Of a stretch of DNA of 64,000 bases, positions 52,170 through 61,044 are shown one piece after another. The notes under the pieces were generated by a model. It saw only the letters and a program-made list of their open reading frames with translations. It searched no databases and was not told where the DNA came from. Within the stretch, counting starts at the first letter, position 1. Each line of letters starts with the position of its first letter. Made by a program: the position numbers and the translations under genes. This DNA is from an uncultured Algibacter sp. Its GTDB lineage: Bacteria > Bacteroidota > Bacteroidia > Flavobacteriales > Flavobacteriaceae. Where the stretch lies: positions 124,001 to 188,000 of the forward strand of contig CANMZT010000007.1 of assembly GCA_947502405.1 (NCBI GenBank), written 5' to 3'.

Positions 52170-52946
52170 TTAAAATTCATGAATTAAACCGAGTTTTATT
52201 AATACCCTAATAGTTCTGGATTTTCTTAAGGTTCTTAAGGTTCTTTCCAATTTATAGCGGTCCTTAAGGTCAATCATAAAAGGCTTAAACTCTTTATTTA
52301 AAACCTGTTCTCTTTCTGCTTTTACGGCAACTTGGTTTTCTTTTAAAGAACTTAACCCATCTCTGTAGTAAGTAGAAAATGTTTCATCTATACACTTGTA
52401 AGTTGCATGATGCTTACAAATTGCTAGAATTAGAAATTTCCAGTCTGATACAATTTTTAGATTTTCATCATAATTACCCAATTGATTAAATAACTCCTTT
52501 TTTATAAATGTTGCTTGATGTGCAGGTAAATCTTCGTGCAAAAATTTAAATGTTAAGCTTTTAGGAGGCTTTTTTATATAACTTTTGTTTTCACCAATTA
52601 CATTAATGCTAAAATAAATAACATCATCATTTTGTAAAAAACTATAAACTTTATTTAAACTATTACTATCATTAAAATGATCTCCACTATTCAAAAAATA
52701 TAAATAATCTCCTTTGGCAACATGAATACCTTTATTCATAGCATGGTAAATACCATTATCTGGTTCGCTTACCCAGTAGCTAAAGTTATCCTTATTAGCT
52801 TCTATTATTTTTTTACTTCCATCAGTAGAATCGCCATCAATTACAATATGTTCATAATCTTTAAATGTTTGCTCTTTAACGCTTTGTATTGTGCGCTCAA
52901 GACCTAAGCAATCATTATAATTTACGGTAATGATGGATATTAACAT
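52170..52946 (-). CDS. glycosyltransferase family 2 (WcaA-like)
   Basis: A 258-residue GT-A enzyme. ISIITVNYNDCLGLERTIQS, HIVIDGDSTDGSKKII, YLYFLNSGDHFND and SEPDNGIYHAMNKGI identify it. The protein at 47725-48507 shares almost the same blocks, including VSDWKFLI and the C-terminal LRKSRTIRVLIKLGLIHEF. The two are paralogues about 3.7 kb apart. Confidence 0.9.
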   Translation of the reverse strand: MLISIITVNYNDCLGLERTIQSVKEQTFKDYEHIVIDGDSTDGSKKIIEANKDNFSYWVSEPDNGIYHAMNKGIHVAKGDYLYFLNSGDHFNDSNSLNKVYSFLQNDDVIYFSINVIGENKSYIKKPPKSLTFKFLHEDLPAHQATFIKKELFNQLGNYDENLKIVSDWKFLILAICKHHATYKCIDETFSTYYRDGLSSLKENQVAVKAEREQVLNKEFKPFMIDLKDRYKLERTLRTLRKSRTIRVLIKLGLIHEF

Positions 52947-52953
52947 AATGTAA

Positions 52954-54222
52954 TTATTGCAATATATTTTTAAACAATTTTATGTAATTCTTAGCCTGTA
53001 TGGCGTCATCATATTTTTTAAGAGCTTCATCTCTAATAACTTCCGCACTATTAAAAACACCTTCCTTTAGAAAATTGGAAATTGACTTCGCTAATGCGTC
53101 TACACTTATTTCATTTGCTAAAATCCCATTTTTCTTATGATTAATCATATCTGGTATTCCTCCAATAGGAAAGCCAATTACTGGTGTACCGCATAACAGA
53201 GACTCAATTACGGTGTTAGGCAAGTTATCCATTAATGATGGTATAACAAAAACATCTGCTGCTGAATATACCGAACTTAACAATTCATCATCAGTGATTT
53301 TCCCATACTGAATGATGTTTTCAAACTGGTTTAAAGCTTCATTTTTATTTCCTATAACGAATAGTTGAATATTACCATCATCCAACTTTTTAATAGCTTC
53401 AAGAAGAAATCTGAAACCTTTTCTATTTGCATTAATTAAATCTGCAACAAACAGCACTACCTTTTTATTTTGAGGAATATTAAGTAACTCCCTAGAGTTT
53501 ATTTTATCTCTTATTTTAAAAATATCAGAATCGATTCCATTGGGGATTTTATGAACAGGAAAATTATTAAAAAAATCACTTTGCTTTAATTGATTTGTCA
53601 TCCAATCACATAATGTAACAAAGTGTAAATTATTAACATGCGCTAAAGCTTCTTTTTTAAGTTTAAGTACTTTATTAAACTGCTCTAATTCTTTGTTTGT
53701 AACAGTTCTTTTAATAGGAAACCCTCTTTCGTCCATCCCTAAAAAAACTTCTTCATAATGTTCACCTCCTGAAAAGGGATTCATATCATGCAAGGTCCAA
53801 ACTACAGGTTTAGTGTTTTTCTCAAAAAAAGATTTGTAATCTATAAATTCTGAAACCCAATGTAAATTTATTATGTCGGCTTCTTTATATTGGTCTGATT
53901 CTGTTATGTCGTATTTTGAATTTGGGAATGAAAACTTCTCTAACCCATCAATTCTGTTTTCAATAAATAATGCTTCAGCAATTTTTTTTGGAGGTGCCAA
54001 TATCTTAAATTTAGTGAGAACCTTTATGAATCTTCTTTTTAATTTACTGAATAGGGAATTATTTGTTTTTTGATGAAAAACATAGACTTCTTTATAATTT
54101 GACGACTTATTGGCTAATAATAATTTTGAGTTTATATTATTCTTAAGCAAACCCAGATGCAGTCTTACGCAAGCTTTACCTGCACCGCCTTTATCACTTG
54201 TATTAACCAACAATACCTTCAC
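52954..54222 (-). CDS. glycosyltransferase family 4
   Basis: A 422-residue GT-B enzyme. MKVLLVNTSDKGGAGKACVR is the acceptor-side start of the GT4 group that often lies in capsule clusters, and WTLHDMNPFSGGEHYEEVF is a hallmark of the same group. The donor site shows VVLFVADLINANRKGFRFLL, PSLMDNLPNTVIESLLCGTPV with E-x7-E (about 332-352). The start overlaps the radical SAM fusion gene by 20 bases. Confidence 0.92.
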   Translation of the reverse strand: MKVLLVNTSDKGGAGKACVRLHLGLLKNNINSKLLLANKSSNYKEVYVFHQKTNNSLFSKLKRRFIKVLTKFKILAPPKKIAEALFIENRIDGLEKFSFPNSKYDITESDQYKEADIINLHWVSEFIDYKSFFEKNTKPVVWTLHDMNPFSGGEHYEEVFLGMDERGFPIKRTVTNKELEQFNKVLKLKKEALAHVNNLHFVTLCDWMTNQLKQSDFFNNFPVHKIPNGIDSDIFKIRDKINSRELLNIPQNKKVVLFVADLINANRKGFRFLLEAIKKLDDGNIQLFVIGNKNEALNQFENIIQYGKITDDELLSSVYSAADVFVIPSLMDNLPNTVIESLLCGTPVIGFPIGGIPDMINHKKNGILANEISVDALAKSISNFLKEGVFNSAEVIRDEALKKYDDAIQAKNYIKLFKNILQ

Positions 54223-56383
54223 TATAGTCTTTAATTAATTGATTAATAGTAAGTAGATTTTTTGATTCGCTATTTTCAGAAATATAAGCAGCTATTTTAC
54301 CTCCCAAAGTATAATCAAGAGCTAAAAAATTAGTATTAAGCGTTTCAGCAAATAAAACAGAATGAAAACGCATACAAATATTGAGTTCAGATGATTGCAT
54401 ACTTGCTACAATAGAATCAACAGTTGATAATTTTTTCTCGTAGCTTACCCTAGAATCTTTTGAGAAATATGTTTTTATAAAGCGTCTTGAAAAATCTCTA
54501 TCATCTCCTCCCAACACAAAGTTATGCATGTGGTTAAATACAATTTTTTCCAGATTAAGCTCATCTGCTTTTTTCTTAATCAAATTCGCCAGAGCATCTT
54601 CAAATTGTGCTTTTGTTTTAGCAAATGCTTCTTCAGTCATATCTCCTTTAGCATATAAATACTCCCAATCTCTAAGGTATAAAGAAAGAGTATTCTCTTT
54701 CTTTGGTTGCTTTTGTTTTAAAAAAGATTGCAAATACAACTTAGCTGGATCTCCAATCATTTCAGTATTAGAAATATTGAAGTTTTTAAGAGCATATTTT
54801 TGACTATTCGCGTCTCTTAACTTAATCTCATCAGCTAACAGCAATATTTTGTGAATGGCTTTTTTATATGTTTCGTTATTTATTGGTCCTAATCCACAAC
54901 CATAAACTGTGGATTTTTTGTTGTGTTTTTTTGCCACACTAAATGCAAGTAATGGTACATAAAGCTCGTTTAAATCCATTAAGGGTCCGCCTCCCATAAT
55001 AACTTCATCACAGCTTTTGGAATATCGTAAAAAATCAAAATTACTGGTACTTACAACATTTGCTTTTATTTTAAGCTCTTTTATAGTTTGATGTGTTATA
55101 AATGGATATAAACTTCCTATAACCACATTTAGTTTATCTCCATATTGTAGCTTATATGAATTTACAATGCCCGCTAAAATAGCTTTATCTCCAACGGTTT
55201 CAGTACCATACCAACCCATTATAAAAATACTATACTTAGCTTTTGGTAGTTTCGGTGCCCTTAAAACACTTGACAGTTGTACAACTCGAGCTTCATCATA
55301 TGGTCTTAAAAACTTCTTTATAAATCCATCTTTGTATACTCTAAGTTGTTCTTTATAGGTTATTTCAGAATGATAATCATGTATACAATCGTTGCACTCA
55401 TCAGTTATTAAGCGTCTTTTTTCATCTAAATTATTCGCATATATGGCAGTTGAAGACTCATTTATGGCATTTCCAATTATTTTAGACTTAGGTGCACAAT
55501 AGGCTAACTCGCCTTTTGCATTAATATTTATGCCTTTAGTATGATATGGGCAACCTATAGTTCTCTTTCCTCCTAACAACATGTTCTGAATGCTAGAATA
55601 AGTGCGTTTATACGTTTTATTGGTTTCGTAAGTTCTTTTTAGCTTCTCAAAAAACAAGGCTAAATGATAACTTTCATCACTTGTAAAATTGCGGATAACT
55701 TCTTCTCTATCTTCATTATACAAACGCTTAATAAATTCGGCCACCCTAAAACGCCCGTATATATCATTCGCTTTGGCGAATTCGAGTAACTCATCTATTT
55801 CCCATAAATTATCTTTAGATATTGTAGCACCAAAAGAGATAGGAATTTTTAAATCTTCTTTAACGTAATTAATAACCTCAATAGCTGTTTCAAAATTGCC
55901 AGATCTTCCTCTTATTTTGTCATGTACTTCACCAAAGCCGTCTAAAGAAACCATAACACTAAAGTTAACATTGTGCTGTTTACACAACTTATTTACTTTA
56001 CATAACTGCTGTTTAACCTCTTCAACTTTAATACAATTTGTGATAATGCTTAAGTACTTTAACTTAGGTAGAAAATCTATACAGGCTTTGTACAAATCAA
56101 CTAAGTCTTCCCTTAGTGTGGGCTCGCCTCCAGTAATACCAACTCCTGTTACATCTGAATAAAGTGAATCAGAGAAAATCAATTTCAAATCATCATAAGT
56201 AACTTCTTTACCTTGTTTATTCTTCCAAATGTTACACATGGTACATTTGGAATTACAAATATCATTAGCATTAAGATTTATAATGACAGGCTTCTTTGTC
56301 TTATTTAGAACATGTATTTCATTGAGTTTTAAACGCAAAAGCGTTTTTACTTTTTGAAATACTAATTTTAATTTTTTCAACAT
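54203..56383 (-). CDS. radical SAM protein fused to a polysaccharide pyruvyl transferase
   Basis: A 726-residue fusion. Residues about 36-340 are a radical SAM domain with the cluster motif C-x3-C-x2-C at Cys43, Cys47 and Cys50 (CNSKCTMC), GGEP at 85-88, and a SPASM-like set of Cys at 278, 296, 330 and 333. Residues about 384-700 are a pyruvyltransferase-like domain (FIMGWYGTETVGDKAILAGI, MGGGPLMDL, VYGCGLGPIN, CMRFHSVLFAETLN). No frameshift is needed between them. It may oxidise or modify a sugar and transfer a pyruvyl-type group, but the reaction is unknown. A -7 box at 56406-56413 lies just upstream. Confidence 0.88.
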   Translation of the reverse strand: MLKKLKLVFQKVKTLLRLKLNEIHVLNKTKKPVIINLNANDICNSKCTMCNIWKNKQGKEVTYDDLKLIFSDSLYSDVTGVGITGGEPTLREDLVDLYKACIDFLPKLKYLSIITNCIKVEEVKQQLCKVNKLCKQHNVNFSVMVSLDGFGEVHDKIRGRSGNFETAIEVINYVKEDLKIPISFGATISKDNLWEIDELLEFAKANDIYGRFRVAEFIKRLYNEDREEVIRNFTSDESYHLALFFEKLKRTYETNKTYKRTYSSIQNMLLGGKRTIGCPYHTKGININAKGELAYCAPKSKIIGNAINESSTAIYANNLDEKRRLITDECNDCIHDYHSEITYKEQLRVYKDGFIKKFLRPYDEARVVQLSSVLRAPKLPKAKYSIFIMGWYGTETVGDKAILAGIVNSYKLQYGDKLNVVIGSLYPFITHQTIKELKIKANVVSTSNFDFLRYSKSCDEVIMGGGPLMDLNELYVPLLAFSVAKKHNKKSTVYGCGLGPINNETYKKAIHKILLLADEIKLRDANSQKYALKNFNISNTEMIGDPAKLYLQSFLKQKQPKKENTLSLYLRDWEYLYAKGDMTEEAFAKTKAQFEDALANLIKKKADELNLEKIVFNHMHNFVLGGDDRDFSRRFIKTYFSKDSRVSYEKKLSTVDSIVASMQSSELNICMRFHSVLFAETLNTNFLALDYTLGGKIAAYISENSESKNLLTINQLIKDYSEGIVG

Positions 56384-56405
56384 AAAAACCCGAGTAATAC
56401 CATTG

Positions 56406-56413
56406 CAAATTTA
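56406..56413 (-). promoter_or_regulatory. possible internal promoter of the glycan block
   Basis: The minus strand reads TAAATTTG, an exact TAnnTTTG match. The box overlaps the wzt stop codon and lies 23 bases before the start of the radical SAM fusion gene. It could let the transferase genes be transcribed apart from the export genes. Confidence 0.4.
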
Positions 56414-57688
56414 ATTTTTAACAGAATTCATACTCCATTTACAATCTAGCATAACACACCCAAAATCAACACCTTGATATTTGTGGAAAATAGTTCCTGT
56501 TTCTTCAATTTTAAAATCTACAACATCAAATAAGCTTCTGATTTTTTCTTTATTAGGGACATGATACCCTATAATAACTCTGTACTCGCTTGGTAAAAGA
56601 ACGGCCTTTGGAAACTTTACATTCGCAATATAGTTTCCATCTTTTTTTATAAACTGGTGTAAGTCTATTTCGGATGAAAACACAACACGCTCAAATTGGT
56701 CTCTTATCCTAAAACCTACAGAACCATACTCAACAATATCTTGAGATACTTTCAATTTTACCTGAAGTATAATTTGCTCTTCAAAACCAAATAATCCGCA
56801 AATATTATTTTGATCATCTCGCATAGAGACTTCTAATATATCTGAAGATTTATTGGGTTTTTTATTTATATAATGTGCTTGAGTATTGGCCTCATCACTC
56901 TTCAAATAAAAATCTACTGCTTTATGAGTTTCTCCTTCAAAAACAGTTTTACCGTGCTGCAGAACAATAGCTCGTGTACATAAACTCTTTACCGCTGCCA
57001 TATTATGGCTTACAAATAGTACCGTTCTACCTTGGCTATTACTAATGTCTTGCATTTTACCAATGGCTTTCTTTTGAAATTCGGCATCTCCTACAGCCAG
57101 TACCTCATCAACAACTAAAATATCTGGATCTAAGTGTGCTGCCACAGCGAATGCTAAACGCACCGTCATCCCAGAAGAGTATCGCTTAACAGGTGTATCA
57201 ATATAGCGTTCACATCCAGAAAATTCAACTATTTCTTTTAACTTAGATTGAATCTCTTTTTTGGTCATACCTAAAATAGCACCATTTAAGAACACATTTT
57301 CCTTACCTGTCATTTCTGGATGAAACCCAGTTCCTACCTCTAATAAGGAAGCAATTCGTCCTTTGGTTTTTATCTCTCCTGTTGTAGGCCCCGTTACTTT
57401 TGAAAGTATTTTTAATAAGGTAGATTTACCAGCACCATTTTTTCCAATAATACCTACCACTTCCCCGCGCTCAACATCAAAATTAATATCTTTTAGCGCC
57501 CAAACATATTCAGATTCACCTTTTCTGCTTCTGTCATTACTTTCACCTATTTTAAGATACGGATCTTCTTTTCCTCTTATTTTACTCCACCATCTATTTA
57601 AATCATGGCCAAGTGTACCTGTACCAACTAAACCTAATCGGTATTGCTTAGAAAGATTCTCAACTTTTAAAATAATATCCTTTTCCAT
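56411..57688 (-). CDS. wzt: polysaccharide ABC exporter ATPase Wzt with C-terminal glycan-binding domain
   Basis: A 425-residue protein. The ATPase domain has Walker A GIIGKNGAGKST (79-90), the TagH/Wzt-type TGFHPEMTGKENVFLNG, signature RYSSGM (about 175) and Walker B ILVVDEVLAVGD. Residues about 275-425 are an immunoglobulin-like Wzt C-terminal domain (FEEQIILQVKL, PSEYRVIIGYH, FKIEETGTIF) that in O-antigen systems reads a chain-end modification. It pairs with the upstream Wzm permease gene, which it abuts. Confidence 0.93.
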   Translation of the reverse strand: MEKDIILKVENLSKQYRLGLVGTGTLGHDLNRWWSKIRGKEDPYLKIGESNDRSRKGESEYVWALKDINFDVERGEVVGIIGKNGAGKSTLLKILSKVTGPTTGEIKTKGRIASLLEVGTGFHPEMTGKENVFLNGAILGMTKKEIQSKLKEIVEFSGCERYIDTPVKRYSSGMTVRLAFAVAAHLDPDILVVDEVLAVGDAEFQKKAIGKMQDISNSQGRTVLFVSHNMAAVKSLCTRAIVLQHGKTVFEGETHKAVDFYLKSDEANTQAHYINKKPNKSSDILEVSMRDDQNNICGLFGFEEQIILQVKLKVSQDIVEYGSVGFRIRDQFERVVFSSEIDLHQFIKKDGNYIANVKFPKAVLLPSEYRVIIGYHVPNKEKIRSLFDVVDFKIEETGTIFHKYQGVDFGCVMLDCKWSMNSVKN

Positions 57689-58561
57689 TTAGATGGTATC
57701 TATGAAACTCTTTTCTGTTTTATTAAATATTATTAGGCCTAAAAGAAAAACTACAATGCTAAATAGTGCGGTATAAACCATTTTAGGTAATGAATAATCG
57801 CCAACGCCTAAAGTCATATATCTAAACGCTTCAATAATTGTTGTCATGGGATTATATTCTACTACCCAAGAAATATTTGGTAATTTTTCTTTAAAAAAAG
57901 ACAACGGATACATAACAGCAGAACCATACATAAGTAATTGCACTCCAAAGCTTATTAAAAACTTTAAATCTCTATACTTAATTGTCATTGAAGATATAAT
58001 CATACCTAAACCTAATCCCAAAATCCCCATAAAAAATATTAGCATTGGTATGAATATTATAGCTGATTTAGGGCTTGCGCCTCCTGCTTTATCAGTAAAA
58101 AAAGCATAGTAAATATAAAATCCAATAAACACTAATATTTGTATTCCATACTTTACTAGATTTGTTAAAACTACCGATAATGGCACAATAACTCTAGGAA
58201 AATAAACTTTACCAAATAGACCTTGATTTTGTGAAAATGTATTACTGGTTCCCGTTAAACATTCCTTAAAATAATTCCAACACGTAATTCCTGCAAGGTT
58301 AAACAAAAAAGATGGGACACCATCTCCTGTTGGGATGTTGGCCATGTTATTGAATATCAAAGTAAAAATTACCGAAGTAAATAATGGCTGTATAAAATAC
58401 CATAACGGACCGAGTATGGTTTGCTTATATACCGTAATAACATTACGCTTTACAAACAGCAGAAGTAAATCTTTATAGTACCATATCTCTTTAAGGTTTA
58501 AATCTATCAACTTTTGCTTAGGAGAGATGGTATAAAGCCAATTGTCGTTTTTATTAGCCAA
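57689..58561 (-). CDS. wzm: polysaccharide ABC exporter permease Wzm
   Basis: A 290-residue inner-membrane protein with six membrane helices. LLFVKRNVITVYKQTILGPL, PLWYFIQPLFTSVIFTLIFN and VEYNPMTTIIEAFRYMTLG are signatures of the ABC-2 polysaccharide permeases (Wzm, KpsM, TagG). It forms the channel for a lipid-linked glycan with Wzt. The stop touches the wzt start, and it follows the Wzc gene by 11 bases. Confidence 0.93.
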   Translation of the reverse strand: MANKNDNWLYTISPKQKLIDLNLKEIWYYKDLLLLFVKRNVITVYKQTILGPLWYFIQPLFTSVIFTLIFNNMANIPTGDGVPSFLFNLAGITCWNYFKECLTGTSNTFSQNQGLFGKVYFPRVIVPLSVVLTNLVKYGIQILVFIGFYIYYAFFTDKAGGASPKSAIIFIPMLIFFMGILGLGLGMIISSMTIKYRDLKFLISFGVQLLMYGSAVMYPLSFFKEKLPNISWVVEYNPMTTIIEAFRYMTLGVGDYSLPKMVYTALFSIVVFLLGLIIFNKTEKSFIDTI

Positions 58562-58572
58562 TATTTTTTAGT

Positions 58573-61038
58573 TTAAATTTTGAAAAAAGATTTAATCTTA
58601 GTTGATAATTTATTCTTAGCAGAGTCATCGTCATTATATCCATTACCATAGCTTCCATAACCGTAACCATAACCATAGCCGTAGCCATAGCCATAACCAT
58701 ATTTACCCTTTTGATTATATCCGTTGTAAACAAAACTTAGATTTTCAATTTCGCCCTTATTATATTTTGTATTAATAAGATTAATCATTCCCTTTTTAGT
58801 ATAGTCTTGTCTCACAATATAAACAGTTGCATCAGCATACTCTGTTAACTCCAAAGCATCGGCTACAAGCCCGATTGGTGGTGTATCCAGAACAATATAA
58901 TCGTAAGATTTTTTTAAAGTTTTAATTAAATCACCCATTCGCTCTCCAATCAATAATTCCGCAGGGTTTGGGGGTATTGGACCAGAAGTAATAACATCTA
59001 AATTAGGCACTTTTGTTTTTTGTAGAACCTCATTTAAATCCTTTTGTCCAATTAAATAATTTACTACACCAATATCATTTTGAATATCAAAGTCGCCAAA
59101 GATTTTTGGCTTTCTTAAATCTAATCCAACCAAAATTGTTTTCTTACCACTCATTGCAAAAACCGTAGCAATATTTATGGAACAGAATGTTTTTCCTTCC
59201 CCACTCACAGACGATGTAACCATTACCGTTTTAGTTCCATCTAAATTGTGTTTTTTATAAAAATACTGCAAACTTGACCGTATAGACCTAAAAGCTTCAG
59301 CAATTGTTGATTTTGGTTTTAAATGAACCGCTAAATTATTATCTAAATTGTTTTTACCAACTACACCCAGCATTGGTATACTAGATAAATTTTCAAGTAC
59401 TTGCGGATTGTGTATTTTGTTATCAAAAAATGTTAATAAAAAAGCTAAAAGGAGCGGCGGTATTAAACCACCAATAATTGCAAATAAATACCTAGAACTC
59501 AGTTTTAAATCAATAGGTGTAGCTCCAGTATCCTTAGCTGGATCAATAACAAGAATATCCGAAACACTTGCTGATTTTATTATATCTGCCTCACCGCGTT
59601 TCGCTAGAAAAACATTATAGGTTTTCTCACTCAAAGCATATTGCCGTTGTATATCAAACAACTTTTGTTGAGCCGCTGGAAGCTTTCTTATTTTAGCATC
59701 CTCTATGGCTATTTTATTATTTACTATTTGCATTTCGCGCTTTAGCTCATTAGTAACTGAACTGATATTCTCTAACAGCACCTCTTTTAATCCTTCAATT
59801 TGCCTGTTTAAGTCTGCAAAAATTGTAGCATCTTTTCTTACTGTAGACCCGTATTTAGATTTTTGTACTGATAATGCATTAATCTTAGAGACATTAGCTA
59901 AAATATTACCTTCATCTATTCCAGATACTGCTGGTGCTGGTACATCTGTAAAATTATTACTTGTTATTAGGTAGTTTTTTAAACTTGAATAATAGGCGAG
60001 TTTTCTATTAATTTCGTCTTTGTTAATTTCTAAATCTGAAAGCTTACCATTAATAACAGTACTTTTATCATCCAGATTGTAAATCCTGTTTTTTTGCCTA
60101 TAATCATTTAAAGAATCAGCACTTAAAGTTAGCTGGTTTTTCACTCTACTTAATTGCTCATCAATAAACGCTATTGTGTTTGTAACAAATTGATTCTTTC
60201 TATTAAGTTGGTCTTCGCTTAAAACCCTAACTGTTTCATTTAGATAGTCAACTATTTTAGGTTTATTCACATCAACCATACTTAAGTTTAAAATAGCTGA
60301 GTTTCTGGGGTTATTTATAGCTAGTTTACTTCTGTATTTTGACACAACCGCATCAAAATCACTAAACTGAATATAAAATTCTTCATTAGGTTTAACAGTT
60401 CTTCCTTCAGCTAAATAAACTGTTCCATTAAAGTGAGGTAAATTAACTACATCTCCTAAACTAAAAACTTGCTTAAACTCACCAATTGTAACATCTAAAT
60501 TAGTTTTCTTATAATCTGAAAAGTTTTGAACTCTAACAGGAGTCGATTCAAAATTAAAGTATAATTCGTATTTATTATTTTCTAAAAAAGTAACCCTAAT
60601 AGGTACATTTAACAATTGATAGGTATCTGGAGACAAATTAACCCTAAAAGGCGCATCTGTATAAACATCATCCTTTCTAAATCTAGATTGTTTTAAATAC
60701 GTAATGTAATATTGTAAATTTTCAACCACTTTTTCATGAATACTCCTTGACCTTAAAGCATTAATCATGGTTTGCACTTTACCAGAAACACCACCCCAAT
60801 TAAACGTTAAGCTTGTATTTGATGTGAATAAAGGATTAGATTCTTCTTCAATTGAAATTTGCGTTCCTAATCTATAAGACTGCTGCGTACGAATGTTTTG
60901 CTGATAAACTATAAACACTCCTATTCCAATAAATAAAACAAATAACTTCCAGTAGCTAAGAACACGAATCAAAAACGCCTTTATATCAAAAGATGGCTTT
61001 TGTATTTGTGACTCTGAAACATCAAATTCTTCTTCCAT
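58573..61038 (-). CDS. wzc: polysaccharide co-polymerase / tyrosine autokinase Wzc-like
   Basis: An 821-residue protein. A membrane helix at about 30-50, a long periplasmic Wzz-type coiled coil (about 60-490) and a second helix at about 510-530 precede the BY-kinase. The kinase has Walker A SSVSGEGKT (about 604-612), Walker A' VGLDLRKP and Walker B VLDTPP (about 716). The C-terminal tail has 12 Tyr, eight of them in Tyr-Gly repeats (about 780-795), the expected phosphorylation cluster. It controls chain length and export through Wza. It follows the Wza-like gene by 6 bases. Confidence 0.94.
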   Translation of the reverse strand: MEEEFDVSESQIQKPSFDIKAFLIRVLSYWKLFVLFIGIGVFIVYQQNIRTQQSYRLGTQISIEEESNPLFTSNTSLTFNWGGVSGKVQTMINALRSRSIHEKVVENLQYYITYLKQSRFRKDDVYTDAPFRVNLSPDTYQLLNVPIRVTFLENNKYELYFNFESTPVRVQNFSDYKKTNLDVTIGEFKQVFSLGDVVNLPHFNGTVYLAEGRTVKPNEEFYIQFSDFDAVVSKYRSKLAINNPRNSAILNLSMVDVNKPKIVDYLNETVRVLSEDQLNRKNQFVTNTIAFIDEQLSRVKNQLTLSADSLNDYRQKNRIYNLDDKSTVINGKLSDLEINKDEINRKLAYYSSLKNYLITSNNFTDVPAPAVSGIDEGNILANVSKINALSVQKSKYGSTVRKDATIFADLNRQIEGLKEVLLENISSVTNELKREMQIVNNKIAIEDAKIRKLPAAQQKLFDIQRQYALSEKTYNVFLAKRGEADIIKSASVSDILVIDPAKDTGATPIDLKLSSRYLFAIIGGLIPPLLLAFLLTFFDNKIHNPQVLENLSSIPMLGVVGKNNLDNNLAVHLKPKSTIAEAFRSIRSSLQYFYKKHNLDGTKTVMVTSSVSGEGKTFCSINIATVFAMSGKKTILVGLDLRKPKIFGDFDIQNDIGVVNYLIGQKDLNEVLQKTKVPNLDVITSGPIPPNPAELLIGERMGDLIKTLKKSYDYIVLDTPPIGLVADALELTEYADATVYIVRQDYTKKGMINLINTKYNKGEIENLSFVYNGYNQKGKYGYGYGYGYGYGYGYGSYGNGYNDDDSAKNKLSTKIKSFFKI
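58654..58701 (-). repeat. coding hexanucleotide repeat: eight Tyr-Gly units in the Wzc tail
   Basis: Eight consecutive six-base units on the minus strand encode Tyr-Gly, followed by S-Y-G-N-G-Y. Codons alternate between TAT/TAC and GGT/GGC/GGA, so the units are not identical at DNA level. Repeats of this sort can change in copy number by slippage and so alter the number of phosphorylated tyrosines. Confidence 0.85.
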
Positions 61039-61044
61039 AGCTTT

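Noticed and set aside
58654-58701. Tandem repeat that could be taken for a CRISPR-like or intergenic satellite
   Set aside because: It lies inside the wzc reading frame and encodes Tyr-Gly units, with no spacers.
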